A program made the position numbers and the translations under genes. Below, piece by piece: positions 6,116 through 13,481 of a stretch of DNA of 47,405 nucleotides. The notes under the pieces are model-generated. The model was not told where the DNA came from. It was given only the letters and a program-made list of their open reading frames with translations, and made no database searches. The number at the start of each line of letters is the position of its first letter. Positions within the stretch are counted from its first letter, which is position 1. The DNA is from JBFWPF01 sp050250135 (GTDB taxonomy: Bacteria > Chlamydiota > Chlamydiia > Chlamydiales > JAFEGQ01). The stretch is taken from assembly GCA_050250135.1 (NCBI GenBank), contig JBFWPF010000013.1, forward strand, positions 1-47,405, written 5' to 3'.

Positions 6116-8203
6116 CTATTTCTTCATGATTTCTTCTTGGACTTTAGCAGGGACCCGCTCGAAATGGCTCGGCTCCATGGTGTAGGTGGCGCGGCCAGAG
6201 CTGATGGAACGGAGCTGGGTCGAGTAGCCAAACATCTCGGAGAGGGGAACCTCTGCTCGGATGATGACACCGCCCTTAGTGTTGGTCTGTCCCTGGATCT
6301 TCCCTCGGCGCCGGTTGAGGTCACCAATGACATCCCCCATGCAAGTCTCGGGGGTGGTGACGTCGACCCGCATGATCGGCTCAAGGATGATCGCCTTTCC
6401 CTTCTTAGCGGCATCCTTAACGGCCATGGAGGCACAGATCTTAAAGGCCATCTCGTTAGAGTCGACATCGTGGTAGGAACCAAACGTGATGGCAACCTTT
6501 ACGTCGACGAGGTTGTAGCCGGCTAGGACCCCGGTGAGGAGACCCTCATTAACCCCTTTGATACATGCAGGGATGTACTCGCGGGGGATAACGCCGCCGA
6601 CAATCTTGCTGACGACCTCGTTCCCTTTGCCGGGCTCGTTGGGCTCGATCTCGAGGACGACGTGGGCGTACTGGCCACGGCCGCCGGTCTGCTTGACGAA
6701 CTTGGTATCGGACTTGGCAGGGGCGGTGATGGTCTCTTTGTAGGAGACCTGGGGCTTACCGACGTCGGCTTCGACCTTAAATTCACGGAACATCCGGTCG
6801 CGGAGGATGTCGAGGTGAAGCTCACCCATCCCGGCGATAATGGTTTGCCCGGTCTCCTCATGGGTCGAGACGCGGAAGGTAGGGTCCTCTTCCGAAAGGG
6901 CGGAGAGGGCCATGGAGAGTTTTTCCCGGTCGGCCTTCGATTTGGGCTCGATGGCCATGGAGATCACCGGTTCGGGGAACTCCATCTTCTCGAGGACGAG
7001 GGGGGTCCCCTCACTGCAGAGGGTATCGCCGGTGGTGGTGTACTTGAGGCCGATGCAGGCGGCGATGTCGCCGGTAAAGAAGGCGTCGCGGTCCTTCCGG
7101 TCGTTGGCGTGCATCTCAAGGAGGCGGGAGACCCGCTCCTTTTTGTCCTTGGTGGTGTTGACGAGCGATTGCCCTTTGTTGAGGGTTCCGCTGTAGATCC
7201 GGACAAAGGTGAGGCGGCCAACGTAGGGGTCGGTCATCACCTTGAAGGCGAGAGCGGCAAGCTTTTCGTTGTCGTCGGGCTGGAGGGAGAACTCCTTGTC
7301 GCTGTCGATCTCGTGCCCTTTAATGATGCCTCGGTCGAGGGGGGAGGGCATCCAGTTCTTAACGGCATCGAGGAGCTGCTGAACCCCTTTGTTCTTGAAG
7401 GCGCTGCCGCAGAGGACGGGGTTTATCTGGTTGTTGCAGACCCCTTTTCGGATGGCGGCGTGGATCTCCGCTTCGGTGAGGGTGTCGGGAGCCTCGAGGA
7501 CCTTGGTCATAAAGGCCTCGTTCTCCTCGTCTAGGGTCGCGAGCTCTTCGAGTAGACTGCTGCGGAGCTGAGCACACTTCTCTTTGAGGTTGGCGGGGAT
7601 CTCCTGCTCGATCCACTCGGCGCCGAGGGTCTCCTCTTTGAAGACGAGGGCCTTCATGGTGATCAGGTCGACCATGCCGGCGAATTCGGCTTCGGCTCCA
7701 ATGGGGCAGTGGACAGGGACGGCGTTGGCCCCTAGTTTCTCCCGCATGCTTTCGACGGCGGCAAAGAAGTCGGCCCCCATCCGGTCCATCTTGTTGACGA
7801 AGGCGATCCGAGGAACGCCATACTTGTCGGCCTGCCGCCAGACGGTCTCCGACTGGGGCTCAACACCCGAGACGCTGTCAAAGACGGCGACGGCGCCGTC
7901 GAGGACGCGAAGGGAGCGCTCGACCTCAACGGTGAAGTCGACGTGTCCCGGGGTGTCGATGATGTTGATTTTGCACTCTTTCCAGTAGACGGTGGTCGCG
8001 GCAGAGGTGATGGTGATCCCCCGCTCCTGCTCCTGGACCATCCAGTCCATGGTCGCTGCCCCCTCGTGGACCTCCCCAATCTTGTGGGAGCGGCCAGTGT
8101 AGTAGAGGATTCGCTCGGTGGTGGTGGTCTTCCCGGCATCGATGTGGGCCATGATGCCGATGTTTCGGACATTCTGTAACTGGTCGCGCTTGTCTCTGGG
8201 CAT
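6116..8203 (-). CDS. fusA: Elongation factor G
   Basis: A 695-residue EF-G, the GTPase that drives ribosomal translocation and, with RRF, ribosome recycling. The G1 loop AHIDAGKTTTTERI is near residue 17, G3 DTPGHVDFT near 81 and G4 NKMDR near 135, followed by domains II-V to the conserved C-terminal region (LSEMFGYSTQLRSISSGRAT). The length is normal and no residue looks abnormal. It lies between rpsG and rpsJ on one transcript; the rpsG stop is 13 bases upstream. Confidence 0.98.
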   Translation of the reverse strand: MPRDKRDQLQNVRNIGIMAHIDAGKTTTTERILYYTGRSHKIGEVHEGAATMDWMVQEQERGITITSAATTVYWKECKINIIDTPGHVDFTVEVERSLRVLDGAVAVFDSVSGVEPQSETVWRQADKYGVPRIAFVNKMDRMGADFFAAVESMREKLGANAVPVHCPIGAEAEFAGMVDLITMKALVFKEETLGAEWIEQEIPANLKEKCAQLRSSLLEELATLDEENEAFMTKVLEAPDTLTEAEIHAAIRKGVCNNQINPVLCGSAFKNKGVQQLLDAVKNWMPSPLDRGIIKGHEIDSDKEFSLQPDDNEKLAALAFKVMTDPYVGRLTFVRIYSGTLNKGQSLVNTTKDKKERVSRLLEMHANDRKDRDAFFTGDIAACIGLKYTTTGDTLCSEGTPLVLEKMEFPEPVISMAIEPKSKADREKLSMALSALSEEDPTFRVSTHEETGQTIIAGMGELHLDILRDRMFREFKVEADVGKPQVSYKETITAPAKSDTKFVKQTGGRGQYAHVVLEIEPNEPGKGNEVVSKIVGGVIPREYIPACIKGVNEGLLTGVLAGYNLVDVKVAITFGSYHDVDSNEMAFKICASMAVKDAAKKGKAIILEPIMRVDVTTPETCMGDVIGDLNRRRGKIQGQTNTKGGVIIRAEVPLSEMFGYSTQLRSISSGRATYTMEPSHFERVPAKVQEEIMKK

Positions 8204-8216
8204 CTCTTCCTAAATC

Positions 8217-8687
8217 CTATCTAAAGTGGGCAAAGGCCTTGTTTGCTTCGGCCATGCGGTGGGTATCATCTTTTTTCTTGATGGTACTTCCCTGATGGTT
8301 ATAGCAGTCGGCCAGCTCCATGGCGAGCCCCTGCTCCATCGAGCGGCCAACCTTGGCGCGGGAGTGGTTGATGATCCAGCGCATGGCAAGAGCTGCTCGC
8401 CGGCCAGGGGCGATCTCGATAGGCACCTGATAGGTAGCACCGCCGATTCGGCGGGATTTAACCTCAAGGGAGGGCTTGGCGTTCTCTAAGGCCTGCTCAA
8501 AAGCGGCGAGGGGGTCGCTCGTCTTAATCCGGCCCGCAAAGTCCTTGAGGGCGTTATAGACGATCCGCCGCGCGACCGCTTTCTTCCCGTTTAGCATCAA
8601 TTTGTTAATGAATTTGGCGAGCACATCGCTTTGATAGAGGGGATCGGGGGCGATCTCCCGCTTCTCAGCTTTTCGACGTCTGGACAT
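8217..8687 (-). CDS. rpsG: 30S ribosomal protein S7
   Basis: A 156-residue S7, the 30S head assembly protein that nucleates folding of the 3' major domain of 16S rRNA and contacts the E site. It starts MSRRRKAEKREIAPDPLY, has the SRRIGGATYQVPIE beta-hairpin and a helical C-terminus, and is of normal length. It sits between rpsL (110-base gap upstream) and fusA in the str block. Confidence 0.97.
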   Translation of the reverse strand: MSRRRKAEKREIAPDPLYQSDVLAKFINKLMLNGKKAVARRIVYNALKDFAGRIKTSDPLAAFEQALENAKPSLEVKSRRIGGATYQVPIEIAPGRRAALAMRWIINHSRAKVGRSMEQGLAMELADCYNHQGSTIKKKDDTHRMAEANKAFAHFR

Positions 8688-8740
8688 AGTTCCTCACTTC
8701 CTAGCGTTTCTTCACCCCCCCTAAGGGCCAACGCATCGAC

Positions 8741-8758
8741 AACTTAAAGGTTTAAGTT
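8741..8758. promoter_or_regulatory. Hairpin in rpsL-rpsG spacer
   Basis: AACTTAAA and TTTAAGTT flank a 2-base loop in the 110-base gap between S12 and S7. No U-tract follows it on the minus strand, so it is not a canonical terminator. It might be a processing or autoregulatory structure, since S7 is the translational repressor of the str operon in E. coli. Confidence 0.3.
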
Positions 8759-8797
8759 TTCGATCCGTTTGGGAAAACCTATCGAGGCCTTCCGGCA

Positions 8798-9172
8798 TTA
8801 CTTCTTGGGTCGCTTCGCTCCGTATTTTGACCGCCCCTGCTTCCGGTTCTGGACCGCTCCACAGTCGAGGGTACCTCGGATAATGTGGTAGCGGACACCG
8901 GGCAGGTCTTTTACTCGGCCACCCCGAACAAGGACGATGCTGTGTTCTTGGAGGTTGTGCCCCTCACCAGGGATATAGGCGATCACCTCTTGCCCATTTG
9001 AAAGCTTGACCCAGGCCACCTTTCGGAGGGCCGAGTTAGGCTTCTTAGGGGTCTTGGTCTTGACCTGCAGGCAGACCCCCCGTCTTTGGGGGCATCGCTT
9101 AAGGGCAGGGGACTTGGTCATCCTAACCTTAGGGCTGCGGGGTTTTCTTACGAGCTGGTTAACAGTAGGCAT
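8798..9172 (-). CDS. rpsL: 30S ribosomal protein S12
   Basis: A 124-residue S12, the decoding-centre protein. It has the streptomycin-site loop (TKTPKKPNSALRK, about residues 41-53) and the second loop GEGHNLQEHSIVLVRGG with RVKDLPGVRYH. The loop lysine PKKP is the wild-type, streptomycin-sensitive form. It is the first gene of the str block, and 61 bases separate it from the upstream BrnQ gene on the same strand. I see no strong promoter in that gap. Confidence 0.97.
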   Translation of the reverse strand: MPTVNQLVRKPRSPKVRMTKSPALKRCPQRRGVCLQVKTKTPKKPNSALRKVAWVKLSNGQEVIAYIPGEGHNLQEHSIVLVRGGRVKDLPGVRYHIIRGTLDCGAVQNRKQGRSKYGAKRPKK

Positions 9173-9233
9173 CGCCTCAAATCTCCAAAAATACCAATCA
9201 GGCCAACAGGTTAACGCCCACCCCCCATTTCCC

Positions 9234-10403
9234 TCAACGGGTAGCCCAAAAATAGTGGAAGAGGGAGAGGAGGAGGACGGTGTAAAATGGAATTTTTATT
9301 GGTCGAAACTGGTAAAGCTTATAGGCGAGGTTGAGGGCGGCGACCACGATAAGGGCGGGGTAGAGGATGCTCAGGATGGGGAACAGGAGGGCAGCGATCC
9401 CACTAAAGCCGAGGTTGGCCAGGTAGGCAGAGCTGACGAGGGTAATGACGAGGGGAAGGGCCTTGCCGATCCGCCCTTTGAAGAGGTCCTTGCCGAGGTA
9501 GTCGGCAAAGATAAAGACGAGGGAGATGGCGGTGGTCAGGCAGGCCATGGCGACGGCGATGGAGGCGATAAAGCCGCCGACCTCGCCGAGAAGGTGAACG
9601 GCAATGGAGTTGAGGAGGTTTTCAGGTTTGACCTCGCCCAAGGTGGGGATATGGGAGGCGGCAACAAGGCCCATCCCGATGTAGACAAGGCCGAGGAGGA
9701 TGGCGGCGATAAGGCTGGCCTTGGAGAACTGGCGGGCAAGGACCTTCCGCCCCTCTCGGGGTTCGAGGTGGTCGGTGTAGCGCCTAAAATCGGTGAGGAC
9801 GAGGGTGGCAAAGAAGAAGGAGGCGATAAAGTCGAGGGTAAAGTAGCCGGTAGTGAGCCCCTTCCCGAAGACCAGGAGGGAGGGGGTCTCAACAGGGGGC
9901 GCGGGGGGGCGGTTAACCAGGCCCAAGATCAGGATGGTGCCGAGGGAGAGGAGGAGGATGGGGGTCAGGACATAGCCGAGGAGCTGGATGACCCTGCTCC
10001 GCTTCCAGGCGCAGATAAAGAGGAGGAGGGAGGCGAGGAGGGTAAAGAGGAAAAAGCTGCCGGTGGGGAGGTAGCGCTCAAGGGTGGCGTAGGAGACGGT
10101 GTAGAGGCGGGGGATGGCTCCCATGGGGTTGTGGACGATCTGGATGATAAAGAAGACTAGAGCCCCAACCCTTACGCCGAGGCGTCCAAAAAACTGCCGC
10201 CAATCCCCCTCGAATAGCATGAGGGAAAAAAGGCCGATCAGGGGGAAGAAGATGGCGGTCACAAAGAGGCCGAGCATTGCGACTGGGGTTTTGCTCCCGG
10301 CTACCCCCCCTAACACTAGGGGGAAGACGAGGTTACCCCCGCCGAAAAACATGGAAAAAAGGGCTAGGCCGCTGACAAAGGTACTGGGTTTTCGTTGACT
10401 CAT
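9234..10403 (-). CDS. brnQ: Branched-chain amino acid:cation symporter BrnQ (second of pair)
   Basis: A 389-residue polytopic carrier of the LIVCS (BrnQ) family, which imports Leu, Ile and Val with Na+ or H+. The family N-terminus (LALFSMFFGGGNLVFP) is at residues 12-27, and about 12 membrane spans follow. The start overlaps the stop of its paralogue by 4 bases, so the two form a coupled pair. The copies share the SMFFGxGNxVFP segment, the PRLxTVSY motif, ACLTTAIS, and the NLGFSGIA element, but are clearly diverged elsewhere, which suggests different substrate preference. Import of branched-chain amino acids fits an intracellular auxotroph. Confidence 0.9.
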   Translation of the reverse strand: MSQRKPSTFVSGLALFSMFFGGGNLVFPLVLGGVAGSKTPVAMLGLFVTAIFFPLIGLFSLMLFEGDWRQFFGRLGVRVGALVFFIIQIVHNPMGAIPRLYTVSYATLERYLPTGSFFLFTLLASLLLFICAWKRSRVIQLLGYVLTPILLLSLGTILILGLVNRPPAPPVETPSLLVFGKGLTTGYFTLDFIASFFFATLVLTDFRRYTDHLEPREGRKVLARQFSKASLIAAILLGLVYIGMGLVAASHIPTLGEVKPENLLNSIAVHLLGEVGGFIASIAVAMACLTTAISLVFIFADYLGKDLFKGRIGKALPLVITLVSSAYLANLGFSGIAALLFPILSILYPALIVVAALNLAYKLYQFRPIKIPFYTVLLLSLFHYFWATR

Positions 10404-11560
10404 AGGAAAAGATAAGCCGCAATCGTGAGCAAGAAGGTTACCAGGACTGGGGTTTTTATGGGCTTAAATCCCCACAGGCGGTAGGCGAGGTTGCAGAGGG
10501 AGAGGACGATCAGGGCCGGGTAGAGGAGGCTCAAGAGGGGGCGGATGTAGGTGGCGATCCCGCTAAAACCGAGATTGGCGATCGCAATGGCGGCCACGAG
10601 GGTGATCACCGCCGGGAGCCAGAGCCTTACCCGTTCCCTGAAAAGATCTTTTTGCAAAAAGGTGGCGCAGACAAAGACGTTGGAGATGGCCGTTGTCAGG
10701 CAAGCCAATCCTACGGCGACTGAGGCGACGATGCCGCCCCGAGGGCCAATGAGGGCCAAAGAGAAGTTGCGGACGATCTGCTCGGGGGGGGCATCCCTTT
10801 GGACGTGGCCGCTGTGGTAAGCGCCGACATAGGCGAGGCCGATGTAGACGGCGCTGAGCAGGCAGATGGCGATGAGGCTTGACCAGAGGCCCCGGTGGAT
10901 CATCGCCTCCCGCTGGGTCGCCTCCGATCCGGGGTCCCTTAGGGCGGTGAGGGCGATAGCGGCGTAGAAGAAGGCGGCGATGAGGTCGAGGAGGCTGTAG
11001 CCGAGCTCCAGCCCCTCGCGGAAGACCGCTCCCGCTCCATGGGTCGCTTCGGGGAGGGTCTCGCTCGTCACCAGCCCCTTCCAGAGGATCACACCCAGAG
11101 CAATCAAGAGGAGGGGGGTCAAGGCGTAGGCGAGGAGGCCGACGACCCGCTGCTTTTGAAAAACAAAAAAGAAGGTGATGGCCCCGGCGATCAGGCTAAA
11201 AAGGGTTAGGTTCATCCCGAGGAGATAAGGCTCCATCGTCCCATAAGAGACGGTGATGAGGCGGGGGATCGAGCCTAAGGGGCCGAGGAGGAGGATGAGG
11301 AGGGTAAAGAGGATCGTGCCGGCCCATTTTCCGAGCCGCCAGAAGAAGGGGCGGTACTCGCCTCCCCAGAGCATCATGGTGGCAAGGCCGAGAAAGGCGA
11401 CGAGGACCCCTCCGACCACAAAGCCGGCCGCTCCGGTCGCGACACGCCCGCCGGCAAAGTCGCCGATCATGACGGGAAAGACGATATTGCCGGCCCCAAA
11501 AAACATCGAAAAAAGGGCAAGGCTGGCTTTGATAATCTGGCGGGTATGGGAACTCTTCAC
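10400..11560 (-). CDS. brnQ: Branched-chain amino acid:cation symporter BrnQ (first of pair)
   Basis: A 386-residue LIVCS carrier with about 12 membrane spans. It has SLALFSMFFGAGNIVFPVMIG near the N-terminus when read across its two halves, PRLITVSYGTMEP at about 95, and CLTTAISNVFV at about 290. It is the upstream, presumably promoter-proximal member of the tandem pair. Upstream lies the foldback element at 11612-11932, only about 50 bases from the start codon, so the element could carry or disturb its promoter. Confidence 0.9.
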   Translation of the reverse strand: MKSSHTRQIIKASLALFSMFFGAGNIVFPVMIGDFAGGRVATGAAGFVVGGVLVAFLGLATMMLWGGEYRPFFWRLGKWAGTILFTLLILLLGPLGSIPRLITVSYGTMEPYLLGMNLTLFSLIAGAITFFFVFQKQRVVGLLAYALTPLLLIALGVILWKGLVTSETLPEATHGAGAVFREGLELGYSLLDLIAAFFYAAIALTALRDPGSEATQREAMIHRGLWSSLIAICLLSAVYIGLAYVGAYHSGHVQRDAPPEQIVRNFSLALIGPRGGIVASVAVGLACLTTAISNVFVCATFLQKDLFRERVRLWLPAVITLVAAIAIANLGFSGIATYIRPLLSLLYPALIVLSLCNLAYRLWGFKPIKTPVLVTFLLTIAAYLFL

Positions 11561-11611
11561 GGGAGATTAATGCCGGAGCTGCCGCTTGATGTCAAGAGGC
11601 CGGATTAGGCG

Positions 11612-11932
11612 TAGATATTCACGGGGGTAGCCCCCTCACTAGGGGCGGGGCTTCCAAATCTCTCAGCTTGCAGTCGTCGCCGATAGCCATGGCTATAACC
11701 CCTGATTGTGACCTATCGTCCAGGGGGCGCGGCAGATGGTAGTCAGATAGCGCACATCGTGACGAGGCCAGGTCTTTAGACCTGGGTGAGGAGGGATGTC
11801 CGCTAGATGGCCACCAGCTGTAGATGCCCTCTGGGCGATAGGTCGCAATCAGGGGTATAAGCTCCTCCTTTAAGCAGAGATCCTTGCAATCCGCGCTCCC
11901 TAGTGAGGGGACTCCCCCTCGTGAACACGTAC
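11612..11932. repeat. Foldback element D, with a nested MITE
   Basis: This is a long imperfect inverted repeat (outer arms around TTCACG...CCCCTCACTAGGG and the complement) with 9-bp direct repeats GATTAGGCG at 11603-11611 and 11933-11941, consistent with a target-site duplication. The right repeat contains the stop codon of the HECT-like gene at 11935. The centre is a core hairpin (GATAGCCATGGCTAT), into which the MITE at 11699-11855 has inserted. Without the MITE and its duplication the element is 159 bp. The flanks of the core (GTCGTCGCC on one side, AGCTCCTCC on the other) match the reverse complement of the rRNA-operon copy at 46408-46574. It fills the 374-base space between brnQ and the HECT-like genes. 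Confidence 0.75.
11699..11855. mobile_element. 157-bp foldback MITE, copy 2 (nested)
   Basis: This copy is the same length as the one at 5004-5160, with the same 25-bp ends (a few substitutions) and the same central CCAGGTCT-TT-AGACCTGG hairpin. The 5-bp direct repeats TATAA are at 11694-11698 and 11856-11860. It lies inside the core hairpin of foldback element D, so it inserted after that element. Confidence 0.9.
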
Positions 11933-11934
11933 GA

Positions 11935-13476
11935 TTAGGCGCGGGAGAAGCCGCCGAAGCAGCGAACTTGTTCGCTTAGGTAGTCGAAGAACTGCTGCTC
12001 GCTCATCGTCTTTACATGCTCCAATGGGAAAAGGATCTGTGAGCTGCAGGAATCGAATCGGGAATAGGTTGCCTCAAGGGCCAGGGCCTCGGGATCCTCG
12101 TCATCTTTCAGCGTGCGGTGGGGATCTTCTGGCGCTCTGAGCCCAATTTTGATCGTTTGACCGCTCGTAACTGCGGTTGCGCCGGTGATTTGCTGGAAGA
12201 AGAGGCGAACCAGTTCGATAGGTGTCTTGTCACTGCGAATCCAAGCCTTTACCCGACCCGCCAAGTGATCGGCATGAGTTTGTAGGGGGTTGAAAAGGCT
12301 CCCCCACTCAGGGGACGGCGAGTGTGCGGACCTGATCTGCAGGGCAATTTGGGCACGATCGATCACCCCCTGGGCCTTGTTACTAAAGGGGAGGGCGCCC
12401 CCCTTTCGGATGTTGTCCCACGAGAGCTCGTTACGTGGAAGGGCATCGCACCCCCTTTTCAGCCCCCTAGCCAGTGCCTGGCACTCACGAAGCCGCTCCT
12501 CCACCTTATGCCTTTTGAGATTCTCCTCCAGGAAATCGAAGAGCTGTTGCTGAGCAGATCGCTTGGGATCACGTGTTTCATCGAGACCCTCAAGGTGATC
12601 GGCAGCACGCGTCTCCCCATATCCGATGTAAGCAAGCGATTTGTCGCAGGCCGTTTCCTTGGCGAGGAATTTCTCCACCGTCATCTGGTAGAGGCGGGCC
12701 TTGGTCGTAAGGGGGAGCTGATCGATCTCGGTTTCCACCTCCTTTCCGGTCATTGAGAAGGCGATCTCAAGAACAGCCGGATCAAGGTATATGCCCGTTA
12801 GGTAGCTTCTATCCAAGTTCGTAGTGAGTTCCCTGGGAAGTTTCGGGGGGCGAAAAGAGTAACAATAGGTGAGGAGGCGGCCCCAGTGTTCGAGGAGGGT
12901 CAGGCGATCGCTGTCGAGGGAGCCGGTGGGTTTGTAGAGCTCAGTTGTAGTGGCCCCGCTGAGCTTATCCCGTAGGCTCATCGCAGCGCGGCATAAGAAC
13001 TCACGAGAGGGGCCTCCCGCATCTTGCTCGACCCCCTTGTGTACCTCTCCCCCCTTGCCCTTCCAGCAGAAGTTAACCATGAGGAGGGGGCCGTCGCTGT
13101 TTTTCCCAGAAAACTCGTCGAGGAGGGGGAGTATCTGGCCTATCACACCCCCAGGGTCTTGGGTAATCTTGTTGGGGGTAACGGTTATACGGATGACATC
13201 CCGATTCGTAAGGGAGTCGAAGGCGGGCCGCACCTTCAGCTCCCCGCCGTGGGGGTCCCATTTCTCTAGGCTAGAGTGAGCGATGAGGAGGCCGGAGCCT
13301 AGCGCGATCAAACAGACCTGAGCACGGGAGAAGCGAGGGGTAACGCCTAGCAGGTGACGGGAGAGGGCAACGCATAGGGAATAGCTGAGAGAGGTCAGCC
13401 CTCCGGTAATCACTAAACTCTGTATTTCGGGGCTGCTCTGGTACCGGGTGGCGAGATTATCGAAGGTAATAGGCAT
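11935..13476 (-). CDS. Membrane-anchored HECT-type E3 ubiquitin ligase-like protein (1)
   Basis: A 513-residue protein. Residues about 21-45 and 52-70 form two hydrophobic segments close together, an Inc-like bilobed domain. From about 90 onward the order of motifs follows a HECT domain: a start strand (DVIRITVTPNKITQD), LLMVNF, DAGGPSREFL at 152-161 (N-lobe DxGGxxREff), HWGRLLTYC (the GrllxyA element), LVRLFFQQITGAT (the fLqFvTGts element near the C-lobe), then RFDSC with C477 followed by a Pro six residues on (HECT a-x-TCfn-x-l-x-LP) and a C-terminal ...FGGF. C477 would be the ubiquitin-thioester cysteine. It follows its paralogue by 5 bases, probably in an operon. Its stop codon lies in the target duplication of element D. 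HECT assignment is by motif order, not a search. Confidence 0.72.
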   Translation of the reverse strand: MPITFDNLATRYQSSPEIQSLVITGGLTSLSYSLCVALSRHLLGVTPRFSRAQVCLIALGSGLLIAHSSLEKWDPHGGELKVRPAFDSLTNRDVIRITVTPNKITQDPGGVIGQILPLLDEFSGKNSDGPLLMVNFCWKGKGGEVHKGVEQDAGGPSREFLCRAAMSLRDKLSGATTTELYKPTGSLDSDRLTLLEHWGRLLTYCYSFRPPKLPRELTTNLDRSYLTGIYLDPAVLEIAFSMTGKEVETEIDQLPLTTKARLYQMTVEKFLAKETACDKSLAYIGYGETRAADHLEGLDETRDPKRSAQQQLFDFLEENLKRHKVEERLRECQALARGLKRGCDALPRNELSWDNIRKGGALPFSNKAQGVIDRAQIALQIRSAHSPSPEWGSLFNPLQTHADHLAGRVKAWIRSDKTPIELVRLFFQQITGATAVTSGQTIKIGLRAPEDPHRTLKDDEDPEALALEATYSRFDSCSSQILFPLEHVKTMSEQQFFDYLSEQVRCFGGFSRA

Positions 13477-13481
13477 GTTTG

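Noticed and set aside
6662..7534. 290-codon plus-strand frame opposite EF-G
   Set aside because: Antisense shadow of fusA with low-complexity composition.
9006..10160. Long plus-strand frame rich in Gly, Glu and Asp opposite BrnQ and S12
   Set aside because: It is an antisense shadow produced by GC-rich codon bias; the minus strand encodes two clear families.
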